Positions 35,507-43,762 of a stretch of DNA of 64,000 nucleotides are shown piece by piece (the stretch's first letter is position 1; each line of letters opens with the position of its first letter). This stretch comes from Nakamurella aerolata. GTDB lineage: Bacteria; Actinomycetota; Actinomycetes; Mycobacteriales; Nakamurellaceae. Below the pieces are notes generated by a model. The model did no database searches. It worked only from the letters and a program-made list of their open reading frames with translations, and was not told the origin of the DNA. The DNA lies in contig NZ_JABEND010000003.1 in assembly GCF_013002705.1 (NCBI RefSeq), forward strand, positions 62,001 to 126,000, read 5' to 3'. Position numbers and translations under genes: made by a program.

Positions 35507-36327
35507 CACTGCACCCGGCCGCGCGGGCGGATCAGCAGCAGGACGGCCAGCGCCAGCACCACCAGCAGCACCGCCATCGCGACGGCGGCGTCTTGGCTGG
35601 TGCCGCCACCGTTGAAGGCGGTGTAGATGGCCAGCGGCATGGTGCGGGTGACGCCGGCCAGGTTGCCGGCGAACAGCGCCGTCGCCCCGAACTCGCCAAG
35701 AGCACGGGCGAAACACAGCGCGGTGGCCGACGCCAGCGCCGGCGCCAGCAGCGGCAGCGTCACCCGGAACAGGATGCGCCAGCGGCCGGCCCCGAGTCCG
35801 GCGGCCACCCGCTGGTACCGGCTGCCGGCGCTGCGGGCCGCACCCTCGAGGGTCAGCACCAAGAACGGCAGCGCCACAAAGGTCTGCGCCAGCACCACGG
35901 CAACGGTGCTGAACGCCACCCTGATACCGAACCACGATTGCAGATAGCGCCCGGCGAACCCGTTGACTCCCAACAGGTACAGCAGCGCGATGCCGCCGAC
36001 CAGCGGCGGCAGCACCAGCGGAACGGTGACCAGTGCCCGCAGCAGCCGGGTGCCTGGCCCGGTGCCCCTGGCCAGCGCCAGCGCCAGCGGCACCCCGAGC
36101 AGCAGGCAGAGCGCGGTCGCGGCCAGCCCGCAGCGCAGCGACAGCCACAGCGCCGAACGGGCGTCCTGGCCGGCGAGTGCGGCGGGCACCCCCGGCCAGT
36201 CGGCCCTGCCGATCAGCGCCGCCAACGGCAGCAGCAGCAGCGCGAGACCGAGCCCGGCGGGCAGCAACGCCCAGCGCGGCAGCGCCGTCGCCGGGTCCGG
36301 CGCGCGGCCGCCGTTACGGCTTGCCAA
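35506..36327 (-). CDS. modB: Molybdate ABC transporter permease
   Basis: 273 residues from TTG 36327 (GTG 36363 is also possible). Either start overlaps the modA end, so translation is coupled. Five or six helices (LLPAGLGLALLLLPLAALIG, WLSLRCGLAATALCLLLG, and so on) and the ModB/CysT pattern PLVLPPLVGGIALLYLLG, with the EAA loop RVAAGLGAGRWRILFRVTLPLLAP and CFARALGEFGATALFAGN, identify a molybdate/sulfate-type permease. It forms the homodimeric channel for molybdate delivered by ModA. Confidence 0.92.
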   Translation of the reverse strand: MASRNGGRAPDPATALPRWALLPAGLGLALLLLPLAALIGRADWPGVPAALAGQDARSALWLSLRCGLAATALCLLLGVPLALALARGTGPGTRLLRALVTVPLVLPPLVGGIALLYLLGVNGFAGRYLQSWFGIRVAFSTVAVVLAQTFVALPFLVLTLEGAARSAGSRYQRVAAGLGAGRWRILFRVTLPLLAPALASATALCFARALGEFGATALFAGNLAGVTRTMPLAIYTAFNGGGTSQDAAVAMAVLLVVLALAVLLLIRPRGRVQ

Positions 36328-37357
36328 ACCCGTAGCGCGCCAACACGTTTTGCCCCTGCGCACTGGTCACCAGCTCGACGAAGGCGGCAGCGCCGGCGGG
36401 GTTGGGCGCGTCGTTCAGCGCGACGATCGGGTAGGTGTTGACGGCCGCCGCCGCTTGCGGGAAGTCGACCCCGGCGACCTTGCCGCCGGCGGAGCTGACG
36501 TCGGTCTTGTACACCAACCCGGCGTCGGCCTCGCCGGTCTCAATCTTGGTGAGCACCGCTGTGACGTTTTGTTCTTCGCTGACCGGTCGGATGTCGACGC
36601 CGGCGGCCTTCTCGGCGGCGCCGGCGGCCGAGCCGCAGGGCACCTCCGGCGCACAGAGCACGGTGGTGAGCTCGCTGGAGGCGAGATCTTTCAGACCAGT
36701 GATCTTCTTCGGATTGCCTGGGGCCACGGCGATCTGCAGGGTGTTGCTGGCAAAAGCGACCGGGTCACCGGCCAGCCCGGCGTCGGTGGCCTTTGCCATG
36801 TTCTTCTCGTCGGCACTGGCGAAGACGTCAGCGGGGGCGCCGCCCCGCAGTTGCGTCACCAACGTGGAACTGCCGTCGAAGGACAGCCTGACGCTGGCAC
36901 CTTTATGTTGCTGCTCAAAGGTTTTCGCGAGTTCGGTGAAGCTGGCGGTGAGCGAGGCAGCCGCGTAGACGGTCACAACGCCGGACACCGCAGCGGCACC
37001 GCCGGGCGCTGCCTTCGCCGATCCACCCGACCCACCAGCCGAACCAGCCGAGCCACCAGCCGAACCACCCGAACCAACAGCCGATCCAGCGGCCGAACCC
37101 GTTGCGCCGGAGGCGGTATCGGTCGCTCCGGACGTCGCAGCGTGCCCGGCGGTGGCGGTGCTGCTCGCGCCGGCGGTGGCGGTCGGGGACTCACCGGACG
37201 CAGCATCGCCGCTACCGGCACAACCCACCAGCAGGATGCCGGCCGTCACCCCTGCCAGCAGCCGTCCGCACCGGCCTCCGGCCCACTGCAACTCGGCTGT
37301 CCGGTCGCGGCCACGGCCGACATACCCGTCCGCCGTCGCGCGGTGTCTGACCGACAT
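36314..37357 (-). CDS. modA: Molybdate-binding lipoprotein
   Basis: 347 residues. ATG 37357 overlaps the molR stop (TGATG). A basic n-region, hydrophobic core and lipobox LLVGC (Cys about 46) mark a lipoprotein, followed by a Ser/Gly/Ala/Thr linker of about 75 residues. The binding domain starts at VVTVYAAASLTASF and includes LSFDGSSTLVTQL (oxyanion-binding Ser), GAPADVFASAD and DAGLVYKTDV. It captures molybdate or tungstate outside the membrane. The linker is longer than in typical ModA. Confidence 0.93.
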   Translation of the reverse strand: MSVRHRATADGYVGRGRDRTAELQWAGGRCGRLLAGVTAGILLVGCAGSGDAASGESPTATAGASSTATAGHAATSGATDTASGATGSAAGSAVGSGGSAGGSAGSAGGSGGSAKAAPGGAAAVSGVVTVYAAASLTASFTELAKTFEQQHKGASVRLSFDGSSTLVTQLRGGAPADVFASADEKNMAKATDAGLAGDPVAFASNTLQIAVAPGNPKKITGLKDLASSELTTVLCAPEVPCGSAAGAAEKAAGVDIRPVSEEQNVTAVLTKIETGEADAGLVYKTDVSSAGGKVAGVDFPQAAAAVNTYPIVALNDAPNPAGAAAFVELVTSAQGQNVLARYGFGKP

Positions 37358-38022
37358 CACGCGCCCCATCCCGCATCCGCCGCGTCCGCGACGTCGGCGT
37401 CGGTGCCATCGACCGTTGACCTGCCGGAATCAACACCAGCATCAGCGCCCGAGGTACCGGCACGATCCGCGGCGCCGGCTCCGCCGAGCGCCCCGCGGTC
37501 CGCGGACGGTGCGGCAGAAGCGGACGCTGCGCCAGAAGCGGGCTGCGCGGCAGAAGCGGGCGGCGCGACAGAAGCTGGCTGTGCGGCAGAAGCAACATGC
37601 GCGGCATGCTCACCAGAGCGCGGCACCTCGACGATCACCGTTGTCGCCTTGACCACGGCCACCGCGATCGAGCCGACCTCGAGTCCGAGGTCGCGAACCG
37701 CCTCGGCGGACATCAACGACACCACCCGGTGCGGGCCGCACTGCAGGTCGACCTGGGCCATCACGGTGTCGGCGGTGATGGCGGTGACCAGCCCGACGAA
37801 CCGGTTCCGGGCCGACCGCGCCACGCCGGTCGGGTCACCGGCCGCGCGGTCGCGCTGCTCGGCCTGCCTGCGGGCGTAGGCGGCCAGTTCCGCGCCGTCC
37901 AGCACGGTGGGGCCGGCCGCTCCCGGTACCGGGCTGAGCTGGCCGGCGTCGATCAGTCGACGCACCGTGTCGTCGCTGACACCCAGCAACGACGCCGCCT
38001 GGGAGATCCTGATGTGCGTCAC
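37357..38022 (-). CDS. HTH and Mop-domain molybdate-responsive regulator
   Basis: 221 residues. An N-terminal MerR-like helix-turn-helix (RISQAASLLGVSDDTVRRLI) is joined to one Mop/TOBE domain (about 65-135: NRFVGLVTAITADTV, DLQCGPHRVVSLMSAEAV), the layout of actinobacterial molybdate sensors. The last 75-80 residues are Ala/Ser/Asp low complexity. GTG 38022 is chosen because TACGAT lies 7 nt upstream; ATG 38031 would overlap that -10. It leads the molR-modA-modB-modC operon and probably represses it when molybdate is present. A palindrome overlies its promoter. Confidence 0.85.
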   Translation of the reverse strand: MTHIRISQAASLLGVSDDTVRRLIDAGQLSPVPGAAGPTVLDGAELAAYARRQAEQRDRAAGDPTGVARSARNRFVGLVTAITADTVMAQVDLQCGPHRVVSLMSAEAVRDLGLEVGSIAVAVVKATTVIVEVPRSGEHAAHVASAAQPASVAPPASAAQPASGAASASAAPSADRGALGGAGAADRAGTSGADAGVDSGRSTVDGTDADVADAADAGWGA

Positions 38023-38029
38023 AATGCGC

Positions 38030-38052
38030 ATCGTATCTCCGCATCTGCGGAG
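38030..38052 (-). promoter_or_regulatory. Promoter and operator of the molybdate operon
   Basis: On the minus strand, TACGAT (38030-38035) stands 7 nt before GTG 38022. Immediately upstream lies a perfect dyad CTCCGCA-GA-TGCGGAG (38037-38052), a likely operator for the encoded regulator. It differs from the E. coli ModE box. Confidence 0.5.
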
Positions 38053-38053
38053 C

Positions 38054-39325
38054 TTAGGACGCCGGTGTCGCGGCAGCTTCCGAGTCTGCCGCTGACCCGT
38101 TCCGGCCACCGACGGCGGCGCGCGCCGGCAGCGCCGGCGTCCCCACCCACCCGTCAGGCCCGGCGGAACGGAGCTCGCGGCGATCCAGCAACCCGGACAC
38201 CAGCGCCAGCGACAGCCCGACCAGCGACAACACTGCGCCGACGGCGTTCGGTGCCAGCAGGCCGAAACCGCCGGCGATCACCAGGCCGCCGAGGTAGGCG
38301 CCGATCGAGTTGGCGATGTTGAATCCGGACTGCACAGCGGCGGACACCATCGACGGGTTGCCGCCGGCCTTCAGCATCACTCTCGTCTGCACCATCGGGC
38401 CGATCATGAAGCCGGCAAACCCGATAGCCACCAACGTCATTGCCGCGCCGACCTTGCTGCCGGCGGTGAACATGAACAGACCGAGCACCACCGCAAGCAG
38501 CGCCATCGCGCCGTACATGCTGGGCATCAGTGCCCGGTCGGCCAGCCTGCCGCCGACCAACACACCGGCCGTCATACCGAGGCCGGCCAGCGCCAGCAGC
38601 GCGGTGACACTGCTTGGCGCGAAACCGGAGACGTCGGTGAGCATCGGCGCCAGGTAGCTCATGCAGGCGAAGACCCCGCCCAGCCCGAAGGTGACGATAG
38701 CCAGCGCCAGCCACACCTGCGGACGGCGGAACGCCGCCAGCTCGCTGCGCAGCCCGGCGCCCTGCGGCCGCGGCATGACCGGAACCCAGCGGGCGATGGC
38801 CAGCAGCGCGATGACGCCGATCAGCGCCACCACCGCAAAAGTGGCACGCCAGCCCACCTGCTGCCCGAGCAGCGTGCCCAGCGGCACCCCGACGACGTTC
38901 GCCATGGTCAGCCCGACCAGCATCTTGGCGACCGCGCTGGCCTGCTTGCCGGCGCCGGCGAGCCCGGCCGCCACGATGGCGCCCGCCCCGAAGAAGGCGC
39001 CGTGCGGCAGCCCGGCCACGAACCGGAACAGCACTCCCCACTCCAGGCTGGGCGCCAGCGCGAACAGCGTGTTGCCGACGACGAACAGCCCCGCCATCGC
39101 CAGCAACAACGTCTTGCGCGGCACCCGCGCGCAGGTGGCGGTGATCAGCGGCGCGCCCACCACCACCCCGACGGCGTAGGCGGTGATCAGGTTGCCGGCG
39201 GTGGGAATGCTGGCGTTGAAGGTCTCGGCGACCTGCGGCAGCACGCCCATCATCACGAACTCGGTGGTGCCGATGCCGAACGCGGCGATGGCCAGCGCGA
39301 GCAGCGCGAACGAGGGGGAACGCAT
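38054..39325 (-). CDS. MFS efflux transporter, AraJ/DHA1 type
   Basis: 423 residues with twelve predicted helices. ATG 39325 has GGAG at spacing 8. The N-terminus SFALLALAIAAFGIGTTEFVMMGVLPQVA and motif-C-like FRFVAGLPHGAFFGAGAIVAAG are diagnostic for the AraJ/YdhP group of sugar- or drug-efflux proteins. A hydrophilic tail of about 45 residues ends the protein. It precedes the molybdate operon by 32 bp, but that operon has its own promoter-like site. Substrate unknown. Confidence 0.88.
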   Translation of the reverse strand: MRSPSFALLALAIAAFGIGTTEFVMMGVLPQVAETFNASIPTAGNLITAYAVGVVVGAPLITATCARVPRKTLLLAMAGLFVVGNTLFALAPSLEWGVLFRFVAGLPHGAFFGAGAIVAAGLAGAGKQASAVAKMLVGLTMANVVGVPLGTLLGQQVGWRATFAVVALIGVIALLAIARWVPVMPRPQGAGLRSELAAFRRPQVWLALAIVTFGLGGVFACMSYLAPMLTDVSGFAPSSVTALLALAGLGMTAGVLVGGRLADRALMPSMYGAMALLAVVLGLFMFTAGSKVGAAMTLVAIGFAGFMIGPMVQTRVMLKAGGNPSMVSAAVQSGFNIANSIGAYLGGLVIAGGFGLLAPNAVGAVLSLVGLSLALVSGLLDRRELRSAGPDGWVGTPALPARAAVGGRNGSAADSEAAATPAS

Positions 39326-39651
39326 GGGAAAACTCCGGAACGGATCGGCGCTGCGACGGGGCAGCACGGGACGGGCACAGCGACGGCAACAGACGGGCAC
39401 GGCAGGGTCGCCGACGCGATGACGTCGGCGGGTGGGGCTGATGGGTGTGCTCGTCACTGAGCGTTCCGGCGCAGGGCCGGGATCCGGTCGGGCCGGTGGA
39501 AGCGGCCGGCTGGAACGGTCTGCACACGTTCCCGGCGTAGCCGCACACCCATGGTACGGCCCCGCGAAGCACCGGACCAGCGGCATCCCTCGGCATCGGC
39601 GCCGGTTCCCGCGGCATCGCCGCCGGTTCCAGCGGCATCGGCGCGGGTCCC

Positions 39652-39716
39652 GACGACGCACGTGCCGCCAGCGCCCGTCCCAGCGGCACGACGGCGCAGG
39701 CGCCGGTCCCAGCGGC
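39652..39716. repeat. 65-bp direct repeat, copy 1
   Basis: Begins GACGACGCACGTGCCGCC and ends GGTCCCAGCGGC. Repeated without change at 39740-39804, a period of 88 bp. Confidence 0.9.
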
Positions 39717-39739
39717 ATGACGGCATCGGCGCCGGTCCG

Positions 39740-39804
39740 GACGACGCACGTGCCGCCAGCGCCCGTCCCAGCGGCACGACGGCGCAGGCGCCGGTCCCAG
39801 CGGC
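39740..39804. repeat. 65-bp direct repeat, copy 2
   Basis: Identical to 39652-39716; 23 bp of related CGGCATCGGCGCCGGT sequence separate the two. Confidence 0.9.
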
Positions 39805-39822
39805 GAGGCGCGCGCAGCTGAG

Positions 39823-40569
39823 CTATTGCAACCCGGCGGTGTGCGCCTCGATCCAGTCGATCAGCGGGCGCCCGGCGCGCCAGTCGGCGCGCACTCTGTC
39901 GACGAGTTCGCCGGTGTGCAGCACCGGATCGAACCCGTACCCGCGGCCGAGGAAGATCGACTTGTAGCGCAGCAGCTCGATGCGCGGGTGCTCGGCCGAG
40001 TAGCCGCGGGGCGTTGTCTTGACCGCGTCACCGGAGACCGTCCAGCCCTGCCGCTCGCGCAACCGCAGCAGCCGCTGCAGTTCGGCGCCGTCCGGCCCGG
40101 CGATGCCCTCCCTGATGGCGGCCAGCCATGCGGGCTCGGCGTGGTAGAAGCCCGCTCCGACCCGGAAACCCCTGGCGGAAACCTCGGCGTACCAACCGGT
40201 TGCCGGGCCGACCGCGACGAACAAGCCCTGATGGGTTTTGTACGGCGTCTTGTCCTTGGCGAAGCGCACGTCGCGGTACGGCCGGAACAGCTTGGTGGTG
40301 CCGAACTCGTCCTGCAGGGCGATGGCCAGCCGCTCCATCGGGTCCCGCACCGCCCGCTGGTACTGCTCGCGGCGGGCCTCCCAGAACGCCTTGGAGTTGT
40401 CCTGCTCAAGGTCGTCGTAGAAGTCGAGCGCTTCCTCGGGAATCCCGGCGAAATCGCTCGGAGCGTTGGAAGTCCCGGACCGGCTCGACCCGGGTGCCGC
40501 GGCTCCGGCACGTCCGGAGTCCGAGCGCCGGCCGGCGACGGGCGGCGTGGCAGACTTGCGGGGGCTCAT
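39823..40569 (-). CDS. DUF2461 family protein
   Basis: 248 residues. After a basic Ser/Ala-rich leader (about 38 residues) comes the DUF2461 domain: ALDFYDDLEQDNSKAFWEARREQY, LFRPYRDVRFAKDKTPYKTHQ, GWYAEVSARGFRVGAGFY and a C-terminal LDWIE-like WIEAHTAG. ATG 40569 follows CAAGCTGGGCAGC, so NANNNT stands 7 nt before it. A well-conserved bacterial family of unknown biochemical function. Confidence 0.9.
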   Translation of the reverse strand: MSPRKSATPPVAGRRSDSGRAGAAAPGSSRSGTSNAPSDFAGIPEEALDFYDDLEQDNSKAFWEARREQYQRAVRDPMERLAIALQDEFGTTKLFRPYRDVRFAKDKTPYKTHQGLFVAVGPATGWYAEVSARGFRVGAGFYHAEPAWLAAIREGIAGPDGAELQRLLRLRERQGWTVSGDAVKTTPRGYSAEHPRIELLRYKSIFLGRGYGFDPVLHTGELVDRVRADWRAGRPLIDWIEAHTAGLQ

Positions 40570-40760
40570 GCTGCCCAGCTTGCCAGCGCGCAGCGGCTGC
40601 CTTGCCATCTGCTTCTCAACTGCTACCCAGGCGTTTGTGACCGGATCGATACCGAGCACCGCGCAACGAATGCCAGCATGGTTCGTCTCACCATGGTGGA
40701 CTCCGATTTCGGAGCCCACTTGTCGTGTGTCAGCCCGCCCACTCTCGTTCGGGGGATCTC

Positions 40761-41921
40761 GTGCGTAGTTCCAAGACCGCTCGCCTTGCCGCCGTCGGCA
40801 TCTCCGCCGCGTTGCTGGTTGCCTGTTCGTCCGGCACCAACGACGCTGGGTCGTCCGGCGCCCAGCAACCTGCGGCCACCACCAGCACCACGGGAGGCAA
40901 CACTGACGCCGGTCTCGCCGGTGCCACCACCACCGGCGCCGATGCCCCGGCATCGGGCGGTGCGACGGCGGGCTCGTCCGCCGGTTCCGACGACGCCGCG
41001 GGCACGGACGCCGCTGGTTCGACCGCCGCCGGGTCCGCCGCAGGCACGGTCGGCGGCACCGCCGCCACCAGCAAGGCCGCCACCAGCCCGGCCGCGACGG
41101 CCTCTACTGCCGCGACCTCCGGCACCGGCGCGTCCGGTACCGCCAGCTCGACCGCAGCCGGGTCCGGCACCGCCGGGTCCGGCACCGCCGGTTCCAGCAC
41201 CGCGGCGAGCTCTTCGTCCGCCGACGGCTCGACCGGCAGCTCGTCGAGCAGTTCGGCAACCGCCAGCAGCACCCCGCCGCCGAAGCCGACGCTGCTGAAG
41301 ACCGGCTCGTCCGGCACCGAGGTGCAGCAGTTGCAGCAACAGCTGCTCGACCTTGGCTACTGGCTGGAGACGGCGGACGGCAACTACGGGCAGACCACCC
41401 AGCAGGCGGTGATGGCGTACCAGAAGGCGGCGGGCATCCCGGCCGACGGGGTCGCCGGTCCGCAGACGCTGGAGGCGATCAAGCAGCAGGTGCAGCCGCA
41501 GCCGCGCACCACGTCCGGCGACGCCATCGAGATCGACCTGCCCAAGCAGCTCATCTACATCGTGCAGGGCGGCGAGCTGAAGTACACGATCAACACCTCA
41601 ACCGGCACCGGGCAGCCGTACACCCAGGAGGTCGAGGTGGACAACCCGGACGGCACCACCACCAAAGAGGTGGTGAGCGACGTCGCCATCACGCCGACCG
41701 GCGAGTACCAGATCCAGCGCGGGATCGACGGCATGCGCAAGAGCAAGCTGGGCAAGCTGTGGCGGCCGCGCTACTTCTACGAGGGCTGGGCCATTCACGG
41801 CGCCGAGTACATCCCGAACTACCCGGCCAGCCACGGCTGCGCCCGGATGTCCAACGCGGCCATCGACTTCATCTGGGCCAACGACCTCGCGCCCATCGGC
41901 ATGAAGGTCTGGGTGTACTGA
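40761..41921 (+). CDS. Lipoprotein L,D-transpeptidase with peptidoglycan-binding domain
   Basis: 386 residues. GTG 40761 follows GGGGGA. The lipobox LLVAC puts the anchor Cys at about 22. A Ser/Thr/Ala/Gly spacer of about 155 residues precedes a PG_binding_1 domain (TEVQQLQQQLLDLGYW ... GVAGPQTLEAIKQQ, about 187-245). The YkuD catalytic domain (about 255-386) has HGAEYIPNYPASHGCARMS, the HxnSHGCxR motif with the nucleophile Cys. It cross-links peptidoglycan peptides 3-3 or attaches proteins at the cell surface. The low-complexity spacer could span the wall. Confidence 0.93.
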   Translation: MRSSKTARLAAVGISAALLVACSSGTNDAGSSGAQQPAATTSTTGGNTDAGLAGATTTGADAPASGGATAGSSAGSDDAAGTDAAGSTAAGSAAGTVGGTAATSKAATSPAATASTAATSGTGASGTASSTAAGSGTAGSGTAGSSTAASSSSADGSTGSSSSSSATASSTPPPKPTLLKTGSSGTEVQQLQQQLLDLGYWLETADGNYGQTTQQAVMAYQKAAGIPADGVAGPQTLEAIKQQVQPQPRTTSGDAIEIDLPKQLIYIVQGGELKYTINTSTGTGQPYTQEVEVDNPDGTTTKEVVSDVAITPTGEYQIQRGIDGMRKSKLGKLWRPRYFYEGWAIHGAEYIPNYPASHGCARMSNAAIDFIWANDLAPIGMKVWVY

Positions 41922-41957
41922 CCCGGTTGAACTGGCCCGGCCGAGTCCACCAACTCG

Positions 41958-42034
41958 GCGAGAATTATCGGCAGCTCGATTCGCGTTTGTGCAGGTCGAC
42001 CTGGGCGAACGCGAATCGGCCCGCCGATTTTCCT
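41958..42034. repeat. Palindromic intergenic element, family B, copy 2
   Basis: Arms ATTCGCGTT / AACGCGAAT with outer ATCGGC/GCCGAT around GCAGGTCGACCTGG. Its minus strand aligns with the element at 13062-13135. It sits between the convergent transpeptidase and TIGR04338 genes. Confidence 0.8.
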
Positions 42035-42064
42035 CTGCTGCCGCCGCCGGGAGCGCCGAAACGC

Positions 42065-42577
42065 TCAGCGCAGGCCCTGATCGGCGTAGATGACCCTGAG
42101 CAGCAGCGCCAGCTGCGGGCCAAGGGCGATCTCGGACAGCTCGATCATGGTGATCCGGAACCGCTGCCCGTGGGCGGTGTGCGCATCGCCGGCGAGGTGG
42201 TGCGCCAGCTCGTGCAGCACCACCAGCTCGCGCATCGCCCAGGGTCCGGCGGTGGCGGCATCGCGCTGATCGGGGACGGCGATGACGGCACCGGTGTACT
42301 CGTAGTGCGCGCTGCCGGTGCCGCGCCGGCGGCGCACGGTGACCGGCGCGGCCGCCCGTTCCGGCCAGTGGCCGCGCACCGCGGGCAGCGCGAGCACGGT
42401 GTCGACGTAGTGCTGCACGGACTCCACCGAGGCGAACCGGCGCTCGGCGGGCAGGTCGATGGTGGAGCCGGCCACCTGAACGGTGCGCTGGGCGCCGGGA
42501 CGCTCCAGCAGCCGGCGCACCAGTCCCTCGGCCTCGTAGACCCGGCTGCGATCGGCGTCCCTGCCGGGTTGCGTCAT
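42065..42577 (-). CDS. TIGR04338 family putative metallohydrolase
   Basis: 170 residues. The zinc-protease-like motif ELVVLHELAHHLAG with a further His in HTAHGQRFRITMIEL fits the TIGR04338 family, whose genes usually sit beside a DUF2786 gene, as here. ATG 42577 has GACGCT 6 nt upstream. The frame stays open through the tandem repeats upstream, so a longer N-terminus is possible. Activity has not been shown for the family, as far as I know. Confidence 0.85.
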   Translation of the reverse strand: MTQPGRDADRSRVYEAEGLVRRLLERPGAQRTVQVAGSTIDLPAERRFASVESVQHYVDTVLALPAVRGHWPERAAAPVTVRRRRGTGSAHYEYTGAVIAVPDQRDAATAGPWAMRELVVLHELAHHLAGDAHTAHGQRFRITMIELSEIALGPQLALLLRVIYADQGLR

Positions 42578-42803
42578 CGCGGCAGCGTCATCGGAGAGGA
42601 CGCGGGAGCCGACACCGGCGGTGCCGCCGACGTCGCGCGTGCCAAGAACAGCCGGGTCGCCAACGGCAGACCTGCCAAGACCAGCCGGGCCGCCTCCTGC
42701 GGGGGCGCCAAGAACAGCCGGGCCGCCGACGGCAGACCCGCCAAGACGAACAGCCGGGCGGCCGACGACGGACGTCCCAGCAAGACCGCCGGCGACAACG
42801 ACG
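42578..42803. repeat. Tandem repeats between DUF2786 and TIGR04338 genes
   Basis: Imperfect units around GCCAAGAACAGCCGGGCCGC and GACGGCAGACC recur about four times in 160 bp (42640-42800). They are open in both strands, so they could encode a Gly/Ala/Val- or Arg/Ala-rich peptide, but no start is clear. Confidence 0.6.
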
Positions 42804-43658
42804 TCACCGCAATGCCTTGCGCTGCCCACCGATCGCGGTGCGACGACCCAGTTGCGCCTGCTTCCCGGCGCGCTTGCCGGCCCGCTGCGACGACTCGGAA
42901 TAGCCGGCGCTGCTACCCCGCCATGACCCGCGGGCCTGCGAGGTGCGCTGGTAGAAGTCGGTGATCTCAAGCTCTTTCGCCCGCAGCGCCACCGCCACCG
43001 AGCTGGACCTGCCCTGAGTTGTTCCAGCCGCAGCATCGACCGGGACGTCCGATCCCCCTGCCGCCTGATCGGTTGCCTGCCGGGCGAGGCGTTGCTCGGC
43101 CTCGGATCTCGCCTGCTGGTTGGCGTGCTGCAGCCGGCTGCCGACCTCGACGGCGAAGGCGTTCTGGAAGTTGATGCGGGCGGTGGTGGCGTGCACCGGC
43201 CGCTGCACCCACCTGCCCCGGTCGCGGCCCCACACCAGCTCGGCGCGGTGGGTGCCGGACCGCAGGAAGCGCTCGCAGGCCGCCACCATCTGCACCACCA
43301 GCGACGAGTACAGCGCCTCGCAGACGTCGATGTCTTCACCGAAGCCGTAGGCGTACACGTAGGTGGAGTTGCGGGCGACGTCGCAGGTGACCTCGTTGGC
43401 CCCGGCGATCGCCACGAACAACTGCACGTAGGTGCCGAGGCCGCGTTTGCCTGCCTCGCCGATGCTGATGGTGCGTTGCTCCGGAGTTTTGCGCCGCTCT
43501 TTGGCCGCGGTGTGGCTGCGGGCCAGCGCCAGGTCGACCGATTCCAGCGTGGCCAGCCGCTGCGCCGCGGCCATGAACGCCTCGGCCTCGTGCTCGTTGT
43601 CGGTGCCCTCGGCCTGCCGCAGCAGCGCCGCGATCCTGCTCAGTGTCTTGTCCGCCAT
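42804..43658 (-). CDS. DUF2786 domain protein
   Basis: 284 residues. The N-terminal DUF2786 domain (SRIAALLRQAEGTDNEHEAEAFMAAAQRLAT) is followed by a conserved region with FVAIAGANEVTCDVA, VYAYGFGEDIDVCEALYSSLV and HRAELVWGRDRGRW. The C-terminal 80 residues are Gln/Ser/Arg-rich and basic. ATG 43658 has GGGGGA 4 nt upstream; ATG 43670 is the alternative. It pairs with the TIGR04338 gene downstream and is divergent from the LLM oxidoreductase. Function unknown; the family also occurs in phages. Confidence 0.88.
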   Translation of the reverse strand: MADKTLSRIAALLRQAEGTDNEHEAEAFMAAAQRLATLESVDLALARSHTAAKERRKTPEQRTISIGEAGKRGLGTYVQLFVAIAGANEVTCDVARNSTYVYAYGFGEDIDVCEALYSSLVVQMVAACERFLRSGTHRAELVWGRDRGRWVQRPVHATTARINFQNAFAVEVGSRLQHANQQARSEAEQRLARQATDQAAGGSDVPVDAAAGTTQGRSSSVAVALRAKELEITDFYQRTSQARGSWRGSSAGYSESSQRAGKRAGKQAQLGRRTAIGGQRKALR

Positions 43659-43749
43659 CCTGTCCCCCATTCTGCCTCGCCGGCCCCATCCGCGGCACGG
43701 CCCTGTTGCTCTGCACCCTGCCACCGGCCACCGACAGTGGGGCTGGTTG

Positions 43750-43755
43750 TACCGT
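43750..43755 (+). promoter_or_regulatory. -10 hexamer TACCGT, leaderless LLM gene
   Basis: TACCGT ends 7 nt before ATG 43763; there is no ribosome site. Confidence 0.6.
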
Positions 43756-43762
43756 CTGCCAC

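Larger units (their letters stand above)
39326..39822. other. 497-bp region with 65-bp direct repeats
   Basis: Between the divergently oriented ends of the MFS start and the DUF2461 stop. It holds short GGCATCGGCGCCGGT-type repeats and two identical 65-bp units (39652-39716 and 39740-39804). No gene is supported. Confidence 0.6.

Noticed and set aside
35507-36148. In-frame upstream extension of modC through modB
   Set aside because: The modB frame has typical permease helices and the EAA motif; modC begins at the TGATG overlap.
42578-43339. N-terminal extension of TIGR04338 into the DUF2786 gene
   Set aside because: The extension is an out-of-frame reading of DUF2786 followed by tandem repeats; the TIGR04338 domain starts at ATG 42577.
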